This document shows, in pieces, positions 50,428 to 59,083 of a stretch of 64,000 bases of DNA. The notes under the pieces were generated by a model. It was given only the letters and a program-made list of their open reading frames with translations, did not search any database and had not been told where the DNA came from. The stretch comes from Laetiporus sulphureus 93-53 (lineage: Eukaryota > Basidiomycota > Agaricomycetes > Polyporales > Laetiporaceae): contig NW_024468510.1 in the NCBI RefSeq assembly GCF_001632365.1, forward strand, positions 126,310-190,309. Direction: 5' to 3'. A program made the position numbers and the translations under genes. The first letter of the stretch is position 1. Each line of letters opens with the position of its first letter.

Positions 50428-51664
50428 TCATGCCGAATCTGTATCGGCTCTCCACATATCCTCCACCTCAGCCGCCACGACCTCGGTCTCCCGCAGCGGC
50501 CCGCCGACCTGCTTGGCGACCGAGACGTACTTCTTGTGCTCTTGGTCTGTGGCGTCGTCAAGGAAAATGAACCGCCGTAGGCTACGGCAGAACGTGAAGA
50601 ATATAGAGGCGATGAAGGGGGTGACCACCGTGGAACCTGCCGGGTGGCTGGAGGGCGCCCATACCAGCGTCTTCAGAGCCGGGAAGCATGTCGAGATGGA
50701 CATTGCCAGGGTGGGGATAGAGGACTGCGACGATGATATTCAGCCGTGCACAAGCACAAGAGAGGCCGGAGATACTCACGGCGTCGTAGCGCCCATCCCG
50801 CATCTCGAGGAATTCGAGGTTTTGCCAGTGCCGCTTGGTAGCGACCCGGCTGATGACGTTGGCCATGTTCATCGCGACCATGCTGTCCGACATGGGCGAG
50901 GTGCGGAGCACGCTCCGTCGCAGGCTGAGCCGCCGGACCGTCGAGCTGAACGTCGACAGTGCCATGAGCGCCTCGACTTCGACCTGGGAGTTGAGCCGGT
51001 TGAGATCGATGCGCAGGTTGACGAGGGGCCGCGTGGGCGGGGCAGCGGAGAGGAGCGAGAGGAGGAACGGCGCGGGGCAGTCAAGCGTGCGCACGTTTGG
51101 CGCGATCTTGTTTGGGAAGGGGATGTTCCCATACGTCTTGCCTGCGCTTATGGGCTGCACGGCTTGCGCCGGCGGCGAGGTCGTGCTGAGCTCGACGATC
51201 TGCGGTTGACGCTCGAGAAAGTCGAGCACATCTTTGGAGGTGAGGGAGAGGTTGGTGGTGAAACGGGTGAGGGAGAAGGTGGTGTTTCGCAGGACCCAGC
51301 CGTCCGTCTCGCGCGAGGGGAGGCCGAGGAGCGTGAGGTCGGTGAGATTTGTGAGCTGTGCGAGGGCCTCTGCGAGGAGCTCCAGGCCTGCCTGCGTTGG
51401 CCGCACGTCCTCGAAGTCGATGGTGAGCTCGCGCACATGCCGCGCTATTTGATGAATGCCCGGCGTAGTGATGGTCCTGCAGAAGGCGAGGACAGCGACA
51501 CCACGAGCGGAGATTTTGCCGGAGTGCAAGAAGCGAGGCTGGGTGCTTCCCCCGGGCGAGATGCCACCGGAGGTAGATGGTGCTAATGAGAATGGGTAGG
51601 AGTTGTCGCCAACATTGATGTTCGTGAAAGGGGACATTATGGGAGACAGGCAAAGAGCAGTCAT
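50428..51664 (-). CDS. Leucine-rich hypothetical protein (F-box-protein-like, without a visible F-box)
   Basis: I do not recognise a specific family. Two exons join at a clean intron (about 50733-50787). The long first exon reads MTALCLSPIMSPFTNINVGD, then ARHVRELTIDFEDVRPTQAG, LAQLTNLTDLTLLGLPSRET, PNVRTLDCPAPFLLSLLS and TVRRLSLRRSVLRTSPMS. The second reads FPALKTLVWAPSS and SLRRFIFLDDATDQEHKKYV. The leucine spacing resembles the degenerate leucine-rich repeats of the many basidiomycete F-box-like proteins, but the usual N-terminal LPxEL...I F-box helices are missing. An upstream exon could carry them: the frame stays open to 51970, but that stretch is low complexity. Role unknown; about 390 aa. 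Convergent with the TXNDC9-like gene. Confidence 0.65.
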
Positions 51665-52007
51665 TACGAATAAGGAACGGGTAGGGCGTGATGGTTGTTG
51701 GATTGATGGAGAATTTGGATTGGGTGTGGGATGAGAGATGTTACTTATATCAGATGAGCATGGCGTCGGATGCGGAGGAGGATCGATGCGAGTGTCCAGG
51801 CCCGCACGCGAGTGGAGACGGCCCACGGATGAGCGGATGGAGAACGATCCAGGTCTTCCATATCCGGTATGCCTCCTTCCGCATTTGGTATGTCCCGTGA
51901 CCTCTAACATCAGTCCAGATCTCTTACGAAACGAACCGCGCTCTAGAATTGTTCTCCAAGATCTATACATGGACTAGCAGCGCGCCACTTTACGCGAGTA
52001 TACGAAA
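51665..52007. other. Intergenic region before the photolyase stop
   Basis: About 340 bp: promoter of the leucine-rich protein gene and 3' UTR of the photolyase gene, both on the minus strand. The frame is open but low complexity. No repeat seen. Confidence 0.35.
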
Positions 52008-54300
52008 TCATTCTTGCCCAGGATGCTTGTAGCGCCTCATCGCCCGTTCTCTCACCTCCTCATGGTTCACCAGAGGCCTGGGGTAGCCCAATTTGTCCAC
52101 CAGCGACGGCGGGGGTTTATGAATGTCTGCGAAATTTTAGACTTCTGCCATCCTCCGCCAATCAGCAGTACTCACCGACACCCCGCACTTTGGCTAGCTC
52201 AGGCACGAAGTAGCGGATGTACTCTCCAGTCGGATCCGCCTGTTGTAAACAAGATCCCCGTCGGAACACGTTAAAAATTACATTCAGTTCATGATCGATC
52301 GTGCACAAACCTTCTGGCTCTGTGTATACGGGTTGAATATTCGGAAGTAGGGCATCGGGTCCACGCCGGTACTCGCGCTCCATTGCCAGCCACCGTTGTT
52401 AGACGCAAGGTCGCCGTCGATCAGAATCTCCATGAAATGCTATCCGATGGGACAGTCAACTTCACAATGACGGACAAGGGTACGCAGGCGGACCTTTTCT
52501 CCAAGTCGCCAATCGATCATGAGGTCCTTCACCAGATACGAAGCTGTGATCATCCTCACGCGGTTATGCATCCAGCCCATCGCGCGGGCCTGGCGCATCC
52601 CCGCATCCACAATAGGCACTCCCGTCCGTCCGTCCTTCCAGGCCTGCAAGTGAGCGTCGCGGGTGTCCTCCTCCCATTTGATGTCTGCAAACTTCTCCTG
52701 GAACGGCCGACCCATCGAGACTCGCGGGAACATCGCGAGGATGTGCGTGTAGAAGTCCCGCCAGGCTAGGGCACGGTGAGAGTTAGCCAAGCACGATGGT
52801 GTGTAAGGACAGACGCACCGAGCTCTTGCACCCAGCGTCCTACGCCAGTGTCGCCGCTCACGTCGATCTTCTGCTTCGTGTTTGAAGACAGCTCCATTGT
52901 AGCGCGCACGCATTCACGGGCGGATATGACACCTGCGGCCAAGTAAGGACTGCCCCCAACATGAAAGTCATTATCGTCGACTTCGTGTCAAAGCAGTATC
53001 AAAGTAGTACCTCAGCCGACTAGTCGTATCAGCGTCAACTTTGTCCCTTGCACCCTTGTACTGTCCGATTCTACTATTCTTTGTCGGACTCTTCGCGGAT
53101 ACCTCGGCGCCATCAGACAGAGGGTCTACGGCACCCAGCTGAGATTGCCGGCTCTTGGTGTGCAAGAAACGGTCCAGGATCTGTACGCGACACTTGTTAG
53201 CGGGTAATAACACCACTTTGTTGGCACGCACCTGCTTTGCAGCGTCTTCACCCGCAGGCCAGCACGTACGCATTCTCTCCTTCTCCTCATCGCCTGCAAG
53301 CGCAAATCCCGGCACATCGTCAGGAATAGGCACTTCGAAGAGCTTGCCGTAAACGGGGTGTTCGCGGATGGACGAAGCATTGGCAGCCGGCGAAACCTCA
53401 CACGCAAGCGGATCAGGTTCGCCTTTAGTTGGGGTGAGGCGAGGAATCCAGGCGCGCAGGAAGGGGGAGTACACCTAACGGAATTGTGAGCAAGTGCTGG
53501 CATGATTGAGAAGATGTAACTACCATGTATGGCTTCTCGGTCTTTGTCAACACCATCCCAGGCGGGACGATGCACTTGTCATGGATGAACGAGCATGCCA
53601 CCTTGCCGGTTTGCTTGGCAAGCTCGCAGACCTTAATGTCCCTGCGCAGCTCGTCCACCTCGTATTCGATGTTCGCATAAAGCCGCGTTGCATTCCACTC
53701 CTTTAAGAGAGACAGCACGTATGCGGGGATGTCCGTGCGCGGTGTATGCGTTCTTGTGTACAAGGGAATGTGCAGCTTCGCGAGGGAGGCCTGGAACATG
53801 CGAGTAAGTCCACAACAGAATATCTGCAAACACGTGAAAGCATACCTTGATGCATTCCAGGTTACGCAGGGTGAAGTCAATCCTTCTAGGACCCCTGTCG
53901 TGAGCGATGTAGTCCTGCGGGCTCAAGACGAACAGCGCGATGAGAGGTATGCCGTCGTTCCTAGCCTGAGCAGAGGCCTGAGAGAACGCCCTATTGTCAT
54001 GTACTTCTCACATATATCAGCAATCGCTCTTCATGAGGAGAGCGGAGCTAGCGTACTGCGCATATCCTCCATCCTCATCCAATAGACGACCGACTCTCCC
54101 TCAGGAGGACACCTGGTAACCTCCCTCATCACATTCATGAGCTTATCAAGAGGGCGGTCCCGATCTACCCTGCCCGCCGCCTCCGCCGTCGCTATCTTGT
54201 TCGGCAAAAACCTGGCATCATGCCTGGTCTTCTTCGTGGGCGGTGAAACCGCAGAGGACAGCTGTCTGGACACAGACACGCTCCTGGCGCGTGTTGGCAT
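52008..54300 (-). CDS. PHR1: Class I CPD photolyase (deoxyribodipyrimidine photolyase)
   Basis: Repairs UV-made cyclobutane pyrimidine dimers in light, using FAD and an antenna cofactor. The ATG at 54300 gives an N-terminal extension ([16 protein letters not shown]...PPTKKTRHD) with basic residues fit for nuclear or mitochondrial targeting. The alpha/beta antenna domain has [17 protein letters not shown], then [20 protein letters not shown] and [37 protein letters not shown]. The FAD domain has [109 protein letters not shown] and PYFRIFNP. The NNGGWQW run carries residues typical of class I CPD enzymes and part of the Trp electron chain. It ends [11 protein letters not shown]. About 8 introns. 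A truncated copy lies 4 kb away. Confidence 0.93.
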
Positions 54301-54449
54301 GTATGTTAAGGGTCGTGATGATGCAGTGAGATGGTGGCCGAGAAGGAGCAAAATGGTGAAGCGAGCATGGCTGACAGGACGATGGCGTTTGGAGCTCGAC
54401 TGAGCGAATGCATATTGATCGCGGGCAGCGATCGAAATCAACCATTCGG

Positions 54450-54457
54450 TCACGTGA
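54450..54457. promoter_or_regulatory. TCACGTGA palindrome upstream of the photolyase gene
   Basis: A perfect 8-base palindrome with a CACGTG E-box core, about 150 bp before the photolyase start. The same GGTCACGTGATCGTGCAC string is kept upstream of the truncated copy (58744-58749 core). CACGTG is bound by bHLH factors in fungi. A regulatory role is inferred. Confidence 0.4.
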
Positions 54458-54514
54458 TCGTGCACGACGCTCGTTGATACTGCATGAGCCCTGCCGTGAG
54501 TTACCTGCTCGGAA

Positions 54515-54712
54515 AGCAACTTGAACATGTTTAAGACACACACCCCGGATACGGATGAGGAAGTAGACCTTTGCCTGTGCGGGACACAAAGGTCACCTGC
54601 GGCACGCGCCGCCCGCTTCTCCTCCTTCTCCTTGGCAAGATATTCCTTCACATACTGTTCAGCGCGCTTGAAAATGACTGTGCGTTTGGCCTTGGCTGCC
54701 TGCAAACCAAAT
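54515..54712 (-). pseudogene. Fragment of a 60S ribosomal protein L7 (uL30) gene
   Basis: On the minus strand a typical intron end (CTAAT, then TTTGGTTTGCAG) leads into one exon reading AAKAKRTVIFKRAEQYVKEY, then LAKEKEE, KRAARAAGDL and, after a one-base frame change, VPAQAKVYFLIRIR. This is the N-terminal/central part of ribosomal protein L7. After RIR a GTGTGTGT that looks like a splice donor begins, and no further L7 sequence is present. The fragment has no start, a frame break inside the exon and no downstream exons, so it cannot make the protein. Retained intron ends show it was copied from DNA, not from spliced mRNA. A functional L7 gene must lie elsewhere. Confidence 0.8.
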
Positions 54713-54729
54713 TAGCAAGTCGCCACACG

Positions 54730-55800
54730 CTGGAAAGCCGACTATCGAGAAATGCATCATTGCTTGTCCGTCAAGCCCGGTTAAGAATTGGGCCAATGAG
54801 CTAGGTACGATTGAGCATCCAAGTGTACGCAACGTTCTGACATTCCATTGTAAGTGAAACGGCTTGGGAAGGACGCTATTGCCGCGCTTGCCATTGATGG
54901 GAAGGGCGGTAAGGCGGAAATGTTCGAGAAAGTGGTGAGGTGGGTTGCTGCTGGCGGTAGGAACGTAACCCGACCAGGTACGTCAATTTGGTCCGTCCGC
55001 TCCTTTGTCAGCTGATTCCGTACTCCATGTACAGTCATGATTGTTTCCTACGAAACATTGCGTACACTGTCCGCTCATCTTGCCAATTGCACCATCGGCT
55101 TGCTGCTGTGCGCCGAAGGCCACCGGCTCAAGAACTCAGGTGAGCGCAAGGGGTGAAACCGAACGAGTCTTTGCTCATGCATAGTGCATTAGAACCTCTG
55201 ACATTCCAGACGCTGAATGGCCTTAACGTCAAACGCAGGGTGATCTTGTCTGGGACGCCCATACAGGTTCGTCTAGCCAGCAACATATGTTTTCCGGACG
55301 ATTGAGTCTATGACTTTCAGAATGACCTATCTGAGTATTTTTCTTTGTTGAACTTTGCCAACCCCGACTTCCTGGGCTCGAAGAATGATTTCCGAAAGAA
55401 CTTCGAGAATCTCATCATCAGAGGCCGTGATGCTGACGCTAGCGACGCCGTCAAAGCCGAGAGTGAGAAGAAACTGAAGGAGCTGGGTGGCCTGGTAGTG
55501 AAGTTTATCATCCGACGAACGAACGATCTCCTGTCCAAGTACCGTTAGCCATCCATTATTGTCCGAACATTTTCTTGTGTGCTCACTTGTTGTCTACATT
55601 TCAGCGCCCGTCAAATATGAACACGTCGTGTTCTGTGGTCTATTCGACTTCTAGCTCTCTCTATACCGATTGTTTATTTCCTCGCCTGAGTTTCAGGCAC
55701 TTATGCATGGAGCGTAATCTCAGCCTCTCGAAGCTATCAACATACTCAAGAAACTATGCAATCATCCAGAGCTGCTGGACTTGCCGAAAGATTTGCGATT
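54730..55800 (+). pseudogene. Fragment of a RAD54-like SNF2 recombination ATPase gene
   Basis: Exons join to GKPTIEKCIIACPSSPVKNW, then ANEL spliced (54798-54852, GTACG..GTAAG) to VKRLGKDAIAALAIDGK, RPVMIVSYETLRTLSAHL, GLLLCAEGHRLKNS, LNVKRRVILSGTPIQNDL, SEYFSLLNFANPDFLGSKND, FIIRRTNDLLSKY, PVKYEHVVFC and LEAINILKKLCNHPELLDLP. This is the middle of the RAD54 motor: helicase motifs Ia to III and the start of lobe 2. The Walker A exon and the C-terminal helicase lobe are missing. The DEGH box reads AEGH, losing the key aspartate. Two in-frame stops follow (TAG at about 55651, TAA at about 55719). So it is broken in at least four ways. The intron positions are intact, so it is a DNA-level copy. 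Confidence 0.85.
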
Positions 55801-56960
55801 ATGCATCGAAACGATCATATATTTCAATTTCTTTGTGATGTCCTATTACCTCAGCCGAACCCACAGCTACCGACATTCTCATAAGACAATGACGCGGCTT
55901 GTTACTCGGCCCACTAGACGAGCATGCGCATAGTTCTAGATCTAGCGAGCCATGCTTTCACGATACGATGGTCAGTCAGTTGCCACTTTTGAACCCGAGG
56001 TCGACCTATGCATTACGGCTCATATCTCTATAGTATCTGCGGCCCACACTCCTCCCATTGCATTATGCGAGTGGCCCATCCGCAAGCCTTGATAACAACT
56101 CCTTACAGGAGTTTTCGAGATACCGCTGCAATGAGCTCGCATTGTCGACTCGTCATTCTTGACTGACTTCGCCCGGCAGTTCCATAATTAAAAGCATCTA
56201 TAAGTATGTGTCCTTCAAGTTCAAGAAATGAATGTGGTAGACCCAAAATCGGTCAGCAAGAAACAAACTCACAATTTACGCAAAACTTGTTCTGCTAATG
56301 CAGAGAAGCACTGTAACCGTGACCAGAAACCTCCTGAATTCGATTGCGGCAGGCGAGAATAGATCGATCACGATGCACAGCTCATTCATCGGAAGAGAGC
56401 ATGTAGTAAGACGCGAAATCCGTCGCGCGTTGGTGATAATTTGGTCCCCGTCGCTCGCAGACGTTGTATAGAACTGGTCGTCTCGCTGTATGTAGACTAG
56501 CTCTGATCACGACTCAGTGTCCAACTGGATGTTCCCAGAGAATTGTATCTAACGTGCGGATGACTCGGAGTGGAAGCCAAGTTGCTGAGCCGCTCATCAG
56601 CCAAGATCCGGATACTCGTCCGGGACTCCATCTAGCATCGACTCTCGAGTCGAGGACGAGGGGAATGATTACTTATATCGCCGGGTTCAAGTGATGAAAG
56701 ACTTCGGTGGAGTTCACACATTGCAGACCCAAGCACGCTCATTGTAAAACACCAAGCAGATACTGGTAACTGGCCTCAAAAAAAGGGAACACGCTAATTT
56801 AGACGGAACCTTGTGGATACCAACATGTACTGTAGTCCACTCCAATGAATCACAGAGATCAAAAAATAAGAATGCCGTTTTGCATCGAAGAATGCTTGTC
56901 TAACAACAAATCAGTCAGTGTACAAGGTCAAATTAGGCACGATGGGATGCTCACCCAAAG
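55801..56960. other. Gene-poor stretch, about 1.1 kb
   Basis: No open frame with a recognisable signature on either strand. The sequence is more AT-rich to the eye than the flanks. It lies inside the gene-fragment region. No terminal repeats or transposase remnants seen. Confidence 0.4.
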
Positions 56961-57601
56961 TTAGTCATAGGTAGGGAGAATGTAGCACACAATACCCTCA
57001 TCAACATATCCGTGTTCGATGATGGCATTGTCTCTCTGGCTCTGCGACGTCGTGTAGAAGTGATCGGTCGCGTTAGCGTTGTACATGCGGTAGAATGGGA
57101 TGCCGCCACAGATTTGTTCAGAATAGACAAAGGCAGCAGTGCCCTCTGCGGTGTATTTTAGTCTGTCTACTGCGTTTTCCGCCTCCCACTTGAGCGTGGT
57201 GTAGAAGTGGTCCTTCGCTGTCACGCTGTACATCCGGTAGAGAGGGACCGTCTTCCCAAATTGGTAGGAGAAAACACGGCCAGCGTCGCCCTGGAACTTG
57301 TAGCCCTGTTTGTCGACTGCAATGTCCATCTCGACGGCGTCAGTCGTGTAGAAGTGGTCTTTGGCGCTGGCGCTATAACTGCGCACGAATGCGACGGATT
57401 TAGAGAACTTGCCACAGTCAGATAGCGTCGGCAAGAGTTGCTGTGATGCCACAATAATACGTCAAATCTCCGGAGAGAGGTCTCGTTATGCAGAGGGCAT
57501 ACCTCATTCAATGGCTGCTCTAGTGTGCGTACAGCATTTGCGGTCATCAAAAGCGCAGCGAGGACCAAGGGAAGAATGCGGACAATGTTGCAAGTGAACA
57601 T
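56961..57601 (-). CDS. Secreted DUF5648-type protein with three FYTT repeats
   Basis: The start at 57601 gives a signal peptide (MFTCNIVRILPLVLAALLMTANA) and VRTLEQPLNE. One intron (about 57440-57501) joins to QLLPTLSDCGKFSKSVAF. The mature protein has three related units, VRSYSASAKDHFYTT, YRMYSVTAKDHFYTT and YRMYNANATDHFYTT, each followed by a YKFQGDAGRVF- or YVDEGIVCYIL-like strand. This repeat layout matches what I know as DUF5648, common in basidiomycete secreted proteins and bacterial glycan-linked proteins, with no firm function. Two cysteines (about 57416 and 57110) could form a disulfide. About 190 aa. It is an intact gene surrounded by pseudogene fragments. Confidence 0.8.
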
Positions 57602-57660
57602 AGCGATGAAAGCAATGCGGAGAGGAGAGAATAACGTTCGTGATTCGCCTCGTTAGTGCT

Positions 57661-57667
57661 TTTTATA
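57661..57667 (-). promoter_or_regulatory. TATA box of the DUF5648 gene
   Basis: TATAAAA on the minus strand, about 60 bp before the ATG at 57601. Its spacing suggests a short 5' leader and a regulated promoter. Confidence 0.5.
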
Positions 57668-58049
57668 CAGCATGGCGTGCTTGTTCAGCTGCCCGATGTT
57701 GCACTCTCCCTAATTAAGTAGTAATTGAGTCGATGACTTGTGATCATACCTAGCTGCTACAGTGTAGCGAGATGATAGAAATCGGTGACTGACAGGCATT
57801 CCTGTAGTCGCTCACTGCATGCCTCCGACACGCCGCAGTGGTACGAGAAGTCAGGGAAGCAGGGAAGCAACCTTATCCGGATCAGAAGCAGCAAATGCTT
57901 GTCAATATGGTGGGGCTTACCGCAAACGACATGGTGTTTTTTCCTATACCGTCGACTGAGTTCGATCATATCGGCGTGCCACTCACAGATTCCGGTTCAT
58001 GTCTTTATTGTAAACTGACTTTAGGCATCTTCAGTCATTTCTACAGTGC
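57668..58049. other. Intergenic stretch with an unassigned open frame
   Basis: A plus-strand frame at about 57838-58020 reads MLVNMVGLTANDMVFFPIPS and looks more protein-like than its surroundings, but I cannot assign it. It may be another fragment. No repeat seen. Confidence 0.3.
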
Positions 58050-58760
58050 TCACCCAGCGTCCTACGTCAGTGTCGCCGCTCACGTCAATCTTCTGCTTCG
58101 TGTTTGGAGACAGCTCCATTGAGCACGCACGCATTCACGGGCAGTTATAACGCCTGCAGCCAAGTAGGGACTGCCGAAACGTAAAAGTCGTTAGCAGTGA
58201 CTCCGTGTCAAAGCAAAAATCAAAGTAGTGACCCCTGTCGTGAGCGATGCAGTCCTGCGGGCTCAAGACGAACAGCGCGATGAGAGGTATGCCGTCGTTC
58301 CTAGCCTGAGCAGAGGCATGTACTTCTCATATATATCAGAATCCGCTCTTCATGGGGAGAACGGAGCTAGCGTACTGCGCATATCCTCCATCCGCATCCA
58401 ATAGACAACCGACTCTCCCTCAAGAGGACACCTGGTGACCTCCCTCATCGCACTCATGAGCTTGTCAAGAGGGCGATCCCTATCTGCTCTCGCCGCCGCC
58501 TCCGCCATCGCTATCTTGTTCGGCAAAAAATGGCATCATGCCTGGTCTTCTTCATGGGCGGGGAAATCGCAGAGGACAGCTGTCTGGACGCAGACACGCT
58601 CCTGGCGCGTTTTGACATGTATGTTAAGGGTCGTGATGATGATGCAGTGAAATAGTGGCCGAGAAGGAGCAAAATGGTAAAGCGAGCGTGGCTGACAGGA
58701 CGGTGGCGTTTGGAGCTCGACTGAGCGGATCGCGCGAGTCGGTCACGTGATCGTGCACAC
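58050..58760 (-). pseudogene. Truncated, internally deleted copy of the photolyase gene
   Basis: By eye about 90% identical to 52829-53009 joined to 53891-54466 of the intact photolyase gene, in the same orientation. An inner block of about 880 bp (53010-53890), with much of the antenna domain and the start of the FAD domain, is missing. A second deletion of about 20 bp removes an exon end near 58317. One base is lost in the run at about 58525 (CAAAAAATGG against CAAAAACCTGG), shifting the frame after MSKRARSVSASRQLSSAISP. The start codon and the upstream CACGTG are still there. The C-terminal half of the gene is absent. It cannot code for an enzyme. Differences include CG to CA changes but also many other substitutions. 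Confidence 0.88.
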
Positions 58761-59083
58761 AAGCGCGTTTGTGGCGTTGATCGCGATCCGCAACTGGCCT
58801 AGGCAATTGAGCACCAAATATTCGTTGCAAGTCGCAAATGCAGCACAATTAATAGATATCATATCACTCAGTAATGTATACAATGAAATGTTACACGCCA
58901 CACCCTTGGAACCTATTGCATTCACGTAGTATTCACCCCCGGACCAAGCCGCACAACAACAGGACCACTGCTAGGCCAGCAACCACCGTCGTGGATATCG
59001 CATCAATCCTACATGCAAGTGTGATTAGATCCGCTAAGAAAATGACGAAAAAGCGGTAGCAGAAGGATTGGCAATCTTATCGC
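58761..59083. other. Intergenic region between the photolyase copy and the first glutaminase
   Basis: About 320 bp. The similarity to the photolyase upstream region stops at about 58760. 3' UTR of the glutaminase gene is expected at the right. No gene seen. Confidence 0.35.

Noticed and set aside
58231..58760. RIP-like mutation of the photolyase copy
   Set aside because: Some differences are CG to CA, but many are A to G, T to C or transversions in the same direction of comparison, so there is no clear RIP bias by eye.
54500..58800. A complete Helitron or other transposon carrying the gene fragments
   Set aside because: I could find no transposase or Rep/helicase coding sequence, terminal inverted repeats or target-site duplications. 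It stays a hypothesis in the findings only.
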